The position numbers and the translations under genes are program-made. This document shows positions 52,101 through 61,514 of a DNA stretch of 64,000 nt, piece by piece. The notes under the pieces were generated by a model. That model was not told where the DNA came from. It ran no database searches and saw only the letters and a list, made by a program, of their open reading frames with translations. Numbering within the stretch: the first letter of the stretch is position 1; each line of letters opens with the position of its first letter. This stretch comes from Trichoplusia ni. Its lineage: Eukaryota > Arthropoda > Insecta > Lepidoptera > Noctuidae. The stretch lies in NCBI RefSeq assembly GCF_003590095.1, contig NC_039481.1:5022001-5086000 (forward strand), read 5' to 3'.

Positions 52101-53965
52101 CCCGAAATACGTAAATATAAAAAGAGGTTTAACTCTGAAATCCTTTGCGCAGCATTATGGGGTAAGTAAAATAACGTCTGTGAATGTCCACGACATAATT
52201 AATATTTTATTATTTGTCATATTCTTTCTTATTACAGGAGTTAATTTGCTTATTGGCACTGAGAATGGATTGATGTTACTGGATCGTTCGGGTCAAGGAA
52301 AAGTGTACCAATTGATCTCACGTCGCCGCTTCCAACAGATGGAAGTGTTAGAAGGCCAGAATATCCTCGTCACGGTATCTGGAAAGAAGAATCGTGTACG
52401 AGTATACTATCTTAGCTGGCTGAAGTCCAAAATCCTACGTACTGACGGACTCAGCGACGTAAGTTATAGCGGATTTACTTAGCTGAAAATACCTAACATT
52501 ATGAATTCTATCTGTTTCTTAACTACATTAAAATTGCAGCAAGCCGAGAGAAGGAATGGTTGGATAAATGTTGGCGAACTTCAAGGTGCGGTTCATTTCC
52601 GTATCGTGAAATATGAAAGGATTAAGTTTCTGGTTATCGCCTTGAAAGACTCGATCGAGATATACGCGTGGGCGCCTAAACCATATCACAAATTTATGGC
52701 CTTCAAAAACTTCGGTGAACTGCAACATAGGTATGTCTTATAAACTTTTCTGAGTATTGTTATCGACAAACAGGTAGTAAATTATTTATTGTGTTACATA
52801 GTTATCACGGAGTATCGACTTTTAATGAATTAAACAAAATCCCCTGCGTAAATCAACTAAGTAATGGAAAATTAACTTACTTTTATAAGCACTAAATATG
52901 CTCTACCTTCTTAAATCCCTACTCGCCTTCTAATTTGACACCCATAGTGTAGTATAAAACACATAAACTGACAACAACACCTCTTCATCAGAATTGTAGC
53001 TTAAAACCTAGCGGTTAAGTTTGACTGACCTCGTAATATCAGTTGTATGTATAGGTATCTATCGAGCAGTTGTAAGGAACCACTTCCTAGATGATGGATT
53101 CCCTATTTTAATTGTGACCTTGCCAAAGACGACAGATGGCACGCCTTTTAACACCTAGCTAGCCAATGTGTCTGGGAACTGTTCGCAGATTTTGTAAATG
53201 TGTTGCTAAGACTTTTGGATGTGTACATATTCAAAGAATATATTGCTGACCATGGGAACAAGTTTTGATTATTTAATACCTTTTTTTGCAGGCCTCTTCT
53301 AGTAGATTTGACTATTGAAGACAGTACAAGACTGAAAGTAATTTATGGATCCGCAGATGGCTTCCATGCCGTTGACTTAGACACTGCCACTGTCTATGAT
53401 ATTTATATTCCAAAGCATGTAAGAACAATATTTCAGAACATTAGTAACACTTAAAAAGTAATTTCGATTTTAGTACTTACCTACATACTTTTTTATGTTT
53501 CTAGACACAAGGAGCAATTGTGCCACATTGCATTGTGCCCCTGCCAAACTCTAATGGTGTTCAGTTGTTGTTATGCTATGATAACGAAGGCGTTTATGTT
53601 AACACTTACGGACGCGTCAGCAAGAATATAGTTCTCCAGGTTTGTATTTTCAATTCGTTCGCTGTTTAAGACAGATATTTTATAAAATTAATTCATGTAC
53701 ATTGGTTTTCTTCCAGTGGGGTGAAATGCCAACTTCAGTAGCCTACATAGGCACAGGACAGATAATGGGATGGGGCAATAAAGCAATCGAAATTCGTTCA
53801 GTGGAAACTGGTCACCTCGACGGTGTATTTATGCACAAGAAAGCACAACGACTTAAATTTTTATGTGAGCGTAATGACAAAGTTTTCTTCTCCTCCGCAA
53901 AGGGTGGATCTTCATGTCAGATATATTTCATGACGCTCAACAAACCCGGCATGGCCAACTGGTAG
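43127..53965 (+). CDS. msn: Misshapen, STE20/GCK-IV protein kinase (MAP4K4/TNIK/MINK homologue)
   Basis: Ser/Thr MAP4K-class kinase of JNK and Hippo-like signalling. Exons read by GT-AG and phase: 43127-43192, 43388-43453, 44532-44739, 44842-45018, 45189-45420, 45515-45643, 45729-45962, 46044-46114, 46198-46282, 46523-46649, 46935-46955, 47045-47141, 47234-47363, 47524-47668, 48197-49138, 50193-50315, 51768-52161, 52238-52458, 52540-52730, 53292-53418, 53505-53639, 53717-53965. All phases agree, giving 1,389 residues. Kinase domain about 28-292: glycine loop GNGTYGQV (35-42), Lys57 in AIK, HRDIKGQN with Asp156, DFG with Asp174, STE20 signature GTPYWMAPE (193-201). An acidic YSGSEGEEEE patch, GEPSSI and GGDTLRRNFQQIQEG follow, as in insect Misshapen. 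Proline-rich PLPPTP repeats occupy the linker. A CNH domain covers about 1070-1375. The start ATG lies in CAAAATGG. Family assignment is firm; alternative splicing is not resolved. Confidence 0.95.
43388..45643 (+). other. msn: Kinase-domain exons 2-6 of misshapen
   Basis: Five exons carry the catalytic domain. Exon 2 holds the glycine loop, exon 3 the catalytic Lys57 and the alpha-C glutamate (about Glu72), exon 4 the HRD loop, exon 5 the DFG motif, the activation segment and the APE motif, and exon 6 the C-lobe end with the RPYTEQLLKHAFI motif. Every residue needed for catalysis is present, so the kinase should be active. The largest intron, 43454-44531, is AT-rich and holds no further coding sequence that I can see. 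Confidence 0.93.
46935..46955 (+). other. msn: 21-base microexon of misshapen (IPMRRPE)
   Basis: Between exons 10 and 12 a consensus acceptor (ccgcag) and donor (gtaggt) enclose exactly 21 bases. Both edges are phase 0. Including it adds seven residues to the proline-rich linker, and skipping it leaves the frame intact. It is therefore a natural candidate for alternative splicing. Transcripts were not available, so its use is inferred. Confidence 0.65.
48197..49138 (+). other. msn: 942-base phase-0/0 exon in the misshapen linker
   Basis: One open stretch of 314 codons runs from an acceptor (catcag) to a donor (gtaaat); both flanking junctions are phase 0. It follows the exon ending TLVMKR and precedes the SSVLPDLLS exon. 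The encoded segment is hydrophilic and Ser/Lys/Glu-rich, begins RENTESDK, contains KDWDFARFFPSKN and several RRENS/RRNS-like phosphorylation-prone stretches, and has no domain I recognise. It makes up nearly a quarter of the protein model. The acceptor pyrimidine tract is only moderate, so it may be a regulated cassette exon. Confidence 0.7.
51768..53965 (+). other. msn: CNH (citron homology) exons 17-22 of misshapen
   Basis: Exon 17 begins with a low-complexity stretch (five consecutive His, Ser/Gln-rich, then Gly/Ser/Thr repeats) and ends in EIRKYKKRFNSEILCAALWG, the entry into the CNH beta-propeller-like domain. VNLLIGTENGL follows in exon 18. Exons 19-22 complete the domain, which in GCK-IV kinases binds small GTPases and upstream regulators. 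The gene ends with MANW and a TAG stop. Confidence 0.9.
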
Positions 53966-54809
53966 TGCCAGTGCGCAGCAGGCATCGAGCGCGCCGCTCT
54001 TCTGTGATTGTAACCGCACGGCGTCCCTTTTTAAGTGCATGCCCGTACTGTACAAGATAATGCCAGTAGATTAGTCAATATAAAAAAAAACCATGTGCTT
54101 TGGCCACTCGAAATTCAAAGACTTGTGATAGTGACAGAATTAGTATATGTGCTCAAAAGACAATCCACAAATTAATATTATTACATTCAAGTATTCGAGG
54201 ACCTTCTTAGTAAATGTGGCATTTTGTACTGATGGAGATAATTTTCATTACAATCTATTAAGGAATATATATTATTAAGCAATAACCTTTAGGATAAATG
54301 TTTTGATATTGACAATTACGCATAAGTAAGTTAATGTGCTTAGGTTTTATATTATGTTGCAATTGATTATTTCTAAAAGAAAATGTAATTGAAATCAATA
54401 ATTCATATATGCCATATTGTTTATAATGTTAAGCTAGTTGGGTGATGATTATTATTAATTGGTTACATAATTATTTTATGTTAATGACAAAGAGAATGCC
54501 ATGTTTGACAGGTTATAAATAATTATTGACAAACATTCAACAAAACACAATTAGAAATAATGTAAAATTATTCTTCAATTTACATTTATAAGGTTAATTC
54601 ACTTAACAAATTGGCATTTAGTCAAGTCACTTTGTATTATAATTATCACACCAAACTACATTTTTATTAATGGATAAATCCTAAAAATTTGGTAATATTT
54701 ATTATTTATTTGTTATGTACTATATGATTTACATGTATAAAGATATAACTGTGCATATTGAAAATATATATTTGATGACTTTTTATTTGAAATACCTTAG
54801 CCCAATAAA
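53966..54809 (+). terminator. msn: misshapen 3' untranslated region and poly(A) signal
   Basis: After the TAG stop come about 840 bases of AT-rich non-coding DNA. A canonical AATAAA at 54804-54809 is followed by a T-rich tract (attttgtcctttttatt). No other coding potential was seen in it. The repeat-laden block downstream starts only after this signal, which supports it as the end of the transcript. Confidence 0.6.
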
Positions 54810-54854
54810 ATCATAAAATTATTTTGTCCTTTTTATTACTTCTTATATTATACT

Positions 54855-55460
54855 AATAGGAGTCCCCTACCCTAAGGGTTAACCATTCCTTCGGTCTGTT
54901 ACCAGACTGTATCTAGTGATCCACGATAGCTTGAAAGTTTGCCAGGTTTGTTATGGTCTCGAAGTTCTATAGTTTTAGCCTTTTTGCATTAATAAAAAAA
55001 GCGTCACGGCCGTACCATCCTTTTCTCGAAGCAATTCAGACCATTTTCGACCCCCTGTAACTTCGTTGTGGATAAAACCAGAAGACTGAAATTCAGTAAC
55101 CATGCAGGCATTGTAAAGACACGTATATTTCAAATTTCAATCAATTTGAACCAGTTTTTAAGAATTATAACAGGTCAAATTTCTTAATTTTGTCACTCAC
55201 TAACTGACTCACCGATCATCAAAAGTCTAAGACACTTCTAGCAGACCTAGAAGCTTCAAATTTGGAATATAAGTAGTGTTTGGTGTATGAATCAATGAAA
55301 AATTAAAAAATCTAGAAAAGACCGCAAATTATTATTTTATTGACTACTCACACACGTTTATCTGATCCCAAGCTAAGCAGAGCTTGTGTTATGGTAACCA
55401 GACAACTGATAAACTTACTTATATATTCCTAAATACATACATATTATAGATAAATTCTGG
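54855..55460. repeat. Cluster of degenerate lepidopteran interspersed repeats
   Basis: Several phrases that I recognise from dispersed lepidopteran repeats occur in sequence. Near 54,890-54,945, 'gttaccagactgtatc' then 'cacgatagcttgaaagtt' resembles the middle of the family whose ends are seen at 8857-9050. Near 55,195-55,290 there is a 'cactcactaactgactcaccgat' type segment. At 55,358-55,440 is 'tctgatcccaagctaagcag' followed by 'atggtaaccagacaactg', the 5' part of a SINE-like repeat. The copies are truncated and nested. Family names would need a repeat library. Confidence 0.55.
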
Positions 55461-56262
55461 ATCTTTTTGTTTTTCATGGATCTCATGACTTTTTACCGCA
55501 GAACAACTGAGTTGCGAGACTTGGTTTTTTTGACAAGTATTGTTTTTGATGGGATTTGATTGTTTGATCACAATATTACAGCCATACTAGGTATACGGTG
55601 TCATCAATAGGAGTACAGCAGCCATGAGAAATGTTACAAAATTAGAAACTACGGCATCTGTGCGTGCGCTGTTTCAACGCCAACACCATATTGATGCTAT
55701 ATAAGTGTGTATAAAAGTCCGCAACAGGATAACTATATCTATCTCTTAAGGGATCCCCAATATAACGACTTTTATGAAAATAAATGTGTTTAGCCTTAAT
55801 TTGGAACAAAATTAGCATTGACAGCATTTTATTTCAGGGAATAAGTTTAAAATAACTCCACAGCAAAATAGTAAGAATTGTTATGAAACCAGTGGATTAA
55901 TATGAAAATTCCTTTTCTATATTATATTATAGCCAAATGGGCTACAGCTAGTTGGGTAACATAAAGCTCAGTCAAAATGTTGATATATTTTAGAAGCTAC
56001 AATATTCAATATATCTACAATACTGTAATTTGATAAATGGATAATTTCAGCGGTATTGATTATCATTATAACCAAATGTGATTTTCAATCCTAATATTTA
56101 GTATACATACAATGTCTCTATCTTATATTCATCAATTGTAACATCACATCCATTTCTGGTACTAGTACTTACATATCACTCCTTCCCAACAGAAACCATT
56201 TTGAATTGACGAAGGGAAAAGAACTTTTAAATAAATGAAATACAACTGAAAATGTTAACTTA
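55461..56262. other. AT-rich intergenic DNA between convergent genes
   Basis: No coding potential, RNA gene or clear repeat was recognised here. The stretch separates the repeat cluster downstream of misshapen from the 3' end of the PDRG1 homologue on the other strand. Confidence 0.5.
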
Positions 56263-56268
56263 TTTATT
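56263..56268 (-). terminator. Poly(A) signal of the PDRG1 homologue
   Basis: AATAAA on the minus strand lies about 8 bases after the TAG stop (stop at 56277-56279). This would give an unusually short 3' untranslated region. It is the nearest canonical signal, but use of another signal further along has not been excluded. Confidence 0.45.
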
Positions 56269-56276
56269 ATTGAGTA

Positions 56277-56675
56277 CTATGAAGGTATTAAATTTGATGT
56301 TGATAATCCTTGTGTTTCTTCTCGTGACATAGGAACTAACATTAACCCCTGTACAGGAGGTTGCATTTCCAAATCCCTCAAGTTGTTCACTTTTACCCTG
56401 AGGTCACTTCGCAATTTGTTAATGTCTATGTTCAACTGTTTTTGATCTGCTTCTAATAGGGACTTAGTTGCCTCCAGATTATGTTTAATTAAAACAGATC
56501 CTACAGTTACCCAACACTTCTGTTGCGAGGACTTTAAAAGATCACGCAATGCTTCACGGTTATGATTTCTCCTTTTGTCTAACATTATAATTTCACGTTT
56601 GTCTGATAATATTTCTTCAGCTAACTTTTCAACTGACACCAAATACTTTAGCACCTTTTCTTGATCTTGCATCAT
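56277..56675 (-). CDS. PDRG1: PDRG1 homologue, prefoldin-like chaperone subunit
   Basis: A complete single-exon frame of 132 residues. It aligns by eye along its whole length with PDRG1 (p53 and DNA damage-regulated protein 1), a beta-prefoldin-like subunit of the R2TP/prefoldin-like (URI/PAQosome) complex that helps assemble RNA polymerases and other complexes. Matching landmarks are VLKYLV.VE.LAEEIL.DKREI..LD..RN.NREALR.L near the N-terminus, an ATK.LLE.DQ..L..DI.KLR.DL.VKVN.L block, and a PVQGLML.PMS..E tail. Two predicted helices joined by a short beta segment fit the prefoldin fold. The length is close to the mammalian protein (about 130). ATG occurs twice at the start (MM); either could serve. 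The gene converges with misshapen and diverges from the RGG-protein gene. Confidence 0.88.
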   Translation of the reverse strand: MMQDQEKVLKYLVSVEKLAEEILSDKREIIMLDKRRNHNREALRDLLKSSQQKCWVTVGSVLIKHNLEATKSLLEADQKQLNIDINKLRSDLRVKVNNLRDLEMQPPVQGLMLVPMSREETQGLSTSNLIPS

Positions 56676-57339
56676 GCCTACTTTTTCATAAGATTAATTA
56701 ATTTTACTATTTTTTGAATTTACAATCTAAATCAATATATTACAGCTTACTGCAACTTATTTATTATCGCTGTGATAGTCCTGTTTGCTGGGTGAAACTT
56801 TTTTGACCACAACTTTAGCACTAGTCAATTAGATTAGATTTAACAGCTTTGATATAAATTTGGTTGAATGTTATATTAAACCGCTTTTAGTTATTTCTAG
56901 TTTCGACAATGAAGCTTTCAATTTCTAATAACAATTTATTTTTGAATAGTTTACCAGTGCTAAGTTAGACTTTTTGATAAGTTGTCAAATTGAAGTTGAC
57001 TTTAGTGTTTAGTGACGGACGCCGTTCACCGTTGACGGCAGTACGCTATACAGGTGCTGATTCAATGTAAACTGTAAAGTAATTTTCTATTTTTGCCACT
57101 TGTTTTGGCATCAAATTGATGGAAATCTCACTTTGCGTTTTGGTGCGTAGCATAAGCGTCAATAAAGTAAACAAATCAACTTCAGCGCGGTCATAATGAT
57201 TCTGTTAATATTATTAAAGTACCGTCAATATTATGATTTATAATAAATTGCCTAATTATAGTATTGTTTTTTTACATACTACACAAGTTCTGTACCAGTT
57301 CTTTTTTTCATCAAATTATGTTTACAACAATCTCAATGA

Positions 57340-57560
57340 AGGCATCAGGCATATTTTATCTGTGCGCTTTCATTTGAGACCTCACTCGGGTATATTGCGG
57401 TTATTCTTCTCCACTTTCACCCCCCATAACTATTAAAGGGCTCAATCGATTTTTATCAAATTTTGTAACGCAGCTCTTCTGCATCGTCTATTAAAAATAT
57501 TAACTAGGTTCAGCAGAGACTTAATATTGAACAATCGACTAAAATAGTTTTTGCGCTATC
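57340..57560 (+). repeat. Likely lepidopteran dispersed-repeat fragment
   Basis: The phrases 'tttcatttgagacctcactc', 'gggtatattgcggttat' and 'aagggctcaatcgattttta' resemble a repeat often met in lepidopteran genomes. The match is from memory of the pattern, not from a search. It lies in the divergent promoter interval between the PDRG1 homologue and the RGG-protein gene. Confidence 0.35.
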
Positions 57561-57599
57561 TATGGAATTGCTTTTCCTCGGTCGTAAATGGAGGAACGA

Positions 57600-57861
57600 A
57601 TGAAGTAACGGTTACTCTTTCCGGTACGCGGAATATTACGGAATCTCTCCGTCATCTCATCCGCCATTTTGATTTCGTAATTCTCCGGTTAATGGCGGCC
57701 GGTACCGACGCTATAGCCTGATAAAATCTTTTTTATCAATCGGTGTTAAATTTGACGCGGCGTCGGTTTTCACTATATTTACAAACTGTATTATATTTAT
57801 TTATTAGAGCGGGTGTTATTACATAATCAGATTAGCGTGTTAAGCGCCAATCTACACAATC
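57600..57861 (+). promoter_or_regulatory. Promoter/5' UTR zone of the RGG-protein gene with inverted GCCAT motifs
   Basis: This CpG-richer segment precedes the start codon. It carries CCGCCATTTTG at 57661 and AATGGCGGCC at 57691, an inverted pair of GCCAT cores (57663-57667 and 57692-57696). GCCAT is the core of the Pho/YY1 site and common at housekeeping promoters. No TATA box is placed for it. Transcription start is inferred only. Confidence 0.35.
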
Positions 57862-60800
57862 ATGGATGGACCGCCAAATCGTGGATTTCTTGGTGGTGGT
57901 CGTGGAGGTCCTCCAGGCCCGCATATGAGAAGAGGAAGAGGAGGATTTGACATGCGTGGACGGTGAGTAAATAGATAGGTAACAGTTTTGTTTTTAATTA
58001 TTGCTTGATATTGAACATTATAGTGTATAGGTTAGGAGTAATTTTATAGGTTATATTTGACCTGTTTTACTTAATCTGGCTATGGTTTTAGCGGAGGACC
58101 AGGCATGAGAGGTAGGGGCGGCCCACCACGCGGTGGTATGCCTTATATGCGCGGTGGGCCTCGTGGATTTCGTGGCGTCCCTATGAGAGGTGGAGGCGGT
58201 GACAGGGGAGGACGCAGTTTTCCCCCTGGACCTCAGGGTCCTGGACCCCATCCAGTGCCCACAATAGAATCTCGTGGAGCACCACCTCAACGTAAGTTTA
58301 TTATTGTTTTGTTACACATTTTGTGAACTGAGATATCAAGCTAAGTTTTGCAAACGTGTCTTGCACTTTTTCTGAGGTTAATAATTATATATCAACTTGA
58401 AGTAATATTCTTTTGCATTTAGGTGGTGCATTCAACAATCGAGGTGGACCTGGTGCCATGAGGGGTCGGGGTGGCAGAGGAAGAGGAGACTTTGGTCAGC
58501 GTGGGGATAGAGGAGGCGGCCGCGGTGGCATGCCCATGAGAGGTAATCCATTGTGAATTTCACTGAAAATACTGAAATTGTGTTAGGTAGGATGTACCAC
58601 TAAATAAATCATCTATCAATATTTTTTCACCTTAAAAATAATGATAAATGTTCTAAGTATCAATTGTTAATGTTTTTATCACACTACACCGGCAACAACT
58701 ATTAAGATTTTTTTTTAAAGTTATAATTTAAATCTTAGTTTTATCAAACTTCTAACATGCATAGATATTAATAAAGCCTTCGTCTTTCCAGGACGTGGCG
58801 GTCGCGGCGGCCATGGAATGCCCCCAAATGGTCCTCCCGGAGGTATGCACCCAGGTGCAGGCCCAACTGGAAACCGACCACCACCATCTCATGCTGCGTC
58901 ATCTGCACCTCCTGTACAGACCCAATCTCAACCTTCATTCAAAAGAGGTGGTGGCCCACAACACAGCAATGCTGGAGGACCACCAAAGAGGCCAAGGTAT
59001 TTCATTTGAATTCTGTTTTCATGAGGCTATTAAAACTGATATAAACTGCATGTGACAAAAGTGGTATATCAATATATTTTTTTCTAGATTTGATGGTCCT
59101 CGTGGTGGTGGTGGAAGGCTTCCTCCAACTGGTGGTTATCAACAAGCAGCCCCTCAACACAACACACCACAGCAAGCAAATGGCTATGGACCATCGTATG
59201 TTCTAAAAGTTTTTCGTTATTTTGATTAGGAATACTTGTAACTAAATGATGAACCAGAAAACGATAGGAATGTGCCGTCTGAAACACAAATGACGATTTT
59301 CTTTTAACTGATTATAATGTTTTTTTTTTGAAAATGAATAAAAAATATAATATAACAATTTTCTCAGTTCAAATATTTGTTTGCAGACACACTGGATATC
59401 AACCTTATGAACCTCCTGCAGGAGATCCATATATCCAACCATCATACAACACACCCAGGTAAATAGTTTTTTTTTTTTTTTCTATCATCAGATAACTTTT
59501 ATCTGAGGAATAAATATGGCCATTTGACATATTTTCTATACAAAAGCTGTCAAAACGTGAAACTTATTCGTCAGATAAAAGTTATCTGGCGATTGAAAAA
59601 TCGGCCCTTAATATACTAGTAAGTTATCAGTGATGAAAAATCTATCAGATAGGAATTGCCGTCTGACACACAAATGCAGATACCATAGATTTCTGAGGAA
59701 TAAAAACATATCTCAACTGGAAACTATTTATGATAAACATTACCATGACCTAAGTACCCCATGTTTTTGCAGCTCATATCAAGGCAATAGCTACTCAACT
59801 CCAGCTCCAGCCCAAACAAGCTCTGGTTACAATTCTGGCAACTATGGTGGCTCTGGATATGGTTATTCAACAGGTGGCCAAGGAGGTTACGAAAATGAAG
59901 GATACAGGTTAGTAAGCAATTTTAATTTGATATCAAGCATTATAAAAAAAATGTTGCATAAATCTTCATCAAGTGTCGACTGGCTATTTACTGTAACGAT
60001 TTCGTAGCGGTGGCGGCGCTGGCGGCGCTGGCGACGCCGGCTATGGCGGCGCTGAGCCCGCTTACGGGGGAGCGGCGCCTACCTATGACTCGTACTCACA
60101 GCCGTCGTACAACTCATACCAGCAGCCACAGCCCCAGTATAACAATAACTATGGTAAGTATACGGAATATTGAATCTGAGTGGACCTAAGTCTCTAGTCT
60201 AATTACAAATATTATTTTGTACCTATCATCTTTGGTGAGCTTGAATGTGGCTATAATGGAAGTATGAAGTTTATTTTATTTATGTATGTTTATCATATTC
60301 TAGTGAATGTGATATTTCAAATAAATACAGCTAAGAGTTTTCTATAATTGTCTTACATTTTGAGCTCATCAAGGAGAGAGGTTAGTACAATTTTTAGAGG
60401 TTACTTGTATTACGATTTTTCAAATTATTTATTGTTCGAAATAAGTTAACAAAATAAGTATGTGAGACCATCAAAGACTGCCACATGCATAGTGGCAATT
60501 GGTTGGTAGGCTTGTAGATCAAATGTAGGAAATAAAAGGTAAAGATTGCGAGTATAATTTCTAGTTATTTAGTGCAAGAATGTAGCCATGAACTTATACA
60601 GAAGTGGGGGCACTTCCGCAAAACAGTATTATGGTTTGGTGTAGATGTAGTTGAAAACCGACATTAGGATATTCTGCTAAAAAGAAATGAACAAGTTGTG
60701 TTTAGTGATGGCACTGTAACACAAAATAAATTATAATCGTTTATAGTACCAATTAGCAAATTTTAAAAAAATCTTATGTTATGTCTTTTCACATTTAAGA

Positions 60801-61456
60801 ATCAACAAACTTTCTATGAAATTCTAAACCATTGTTTGAAATTTTTTCCTTCAATTTTCATTCTAAAATATATTCTTAACTGTGAAGTGACCAGTCCAAA
60901 ATGAGAACATTATGACAATTAAGATGTATGAGTAGTACTAGTAAGAAACAAGTAAATTAGTGCCATCGCTAACAATTGTTTTGTCGGAAACTGACTTGTG
61001 TGGCAATAATGTAGCTTCTTTTTTTTAGACTTGCATAAAGTGAAAAATGAAGTACATGTTCAATGAAATCATAAAAAATAGGTCTTAGCAAAAAGTACTC
61101 ACAAAATGGAATAATTATTAAAACAAAATCTATGTACTACAATTAATCACAAAAGAATATTTTTATAATTCATAGTTGTCCCTTAGTGATGGATATAAAA
61201 AATTTAAAATTGTCATTGGAAATGTCACACAATTATTGTGGTCTGTGAAATTCTTATGTTATAAGAAACAACCATATCAATCCAATATGAATAAACGATA
61301 AAAAGCAAATAATTAAGTAGGCAAATGAGGATTAGTCTAAAAACCATTTAAATATAGTTCCAGTGAAACTCTGGCAGCTGCATTTCATTATGATAAGTCT
61401 AAGTTTTGACGTCTTAAGTGTCTATTATATATGTTTGCATTACAGGCAGTTGGTGA
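57862..61456 (+). CDS. RGG-rich, prion-like putative RNA-binding protein
   Basis: Nine exons agree in phase: 57862-57962, 58092-58291, 58423-58542, 58792-58996, 59088-59195, 59387-59458, 59773-59907, 60008-60153, 61446-61456. The product is 365 residues starting MDGPPNRGFLGGG. The first ~150 residues are dense in RGG, GRG and MRG repeats, a typical arginine-methylation and RNA/G-quadruplex-binding sequence. The middle is Pro/Gly/His-rich with a basic PPKRPRF stretch that may be a nuclear signal. The C-terminal third is Gln/Tyr/Ser/Gly-rich (SGYNSGNYGGSGYGYSTGG), prion-like in composition, ending YGSW. No RRM, KH, zinc finger or signal peptide was seen. The final junction (G|gtaagt to acag|GC) gives GSW-stop; reading through the donor instead gives GKYTEY-stop at 60173. 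I cannot assign an orthologue. Phase-separating RNA-binding function is inferred from composition. Confidence 0.82.
59263..59292 (+). repeat. Intronic repeat copy 1
   Basis: About 30 bases, with gataggaat at the left end, gccgtctga in the middle and acacaaatg at the right end, lie in the intron 59196-59386. A near copy, one base shorter, occurs at 59648-59676 in the next intron. The sequence just upstream of each (tgatgaa) is also similar. Confidence 0.6.
59485..59592. mobile_element. Short inverted-repeat element (MITE-like) inside an intron
   Basis: Arms at 59485-59514 and 59563-59592 are about 90% inverted repeats. Each contains the self-complementary core cagataacttttatctg, so each arm is itself a palindrome. 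The spacer includes 'aagctgtcaaaacgtgaaac'. No coding capacity. It sits in the intron between exons 6 and 7 of the RGG-protein gene and does not disturb the splice sites. Confidence 0.5.
59648..59676 (+). repeat. Intronic repeat copy 2
   Basis: This 29-base near copy of 59263-59292 lies in the intron 59459-59772, directly after the inverted-repeat element at 59485-59592. It is probably part of the same short interspersed element family. Confidence 0.6.
60154..61445 (+). other. Last intron of the RGG-protein gene
   Basis: The intron is 1.3 kb and AT-rich. No further exon, RNA gene or repeat was recognised. Retaining its first 20 bases would give the alternative C-terminus ending at 60173. Confidence 0.5.
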
Positions 61457-61506
61457 TCTGTTTGACTATACAGAATATCATTTACGTCTTTATGGTACAC
61501 ATTCAA

Positions 61507-61512
61507 AATAAA
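61507..61512 (+). terminator. First poly(A) signal after the RGG-protein gene
   Basis: AATAAA lies about 50 bases after the TGA at 61454-61456. Further AATAAA motifs at 61749-61754, 61877-61882 and 62108-62113 could end longer transcripts, so the 3' end may be variable. Confidence 0.4.
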
Positions 61513-61514
61513 GT

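Noticed and set aside
51781..52482. 233-codon plus frame overlapping the CNH region
   Set aside because: In exon 17 it is out of frame with Misshapen and only joins the true frame by reading through the intron 52162-52237.
59630..60007. 125-codon frame
   Set aside because: Only 59773-59907 is exon; the rest is intron and repeat sequence read through.
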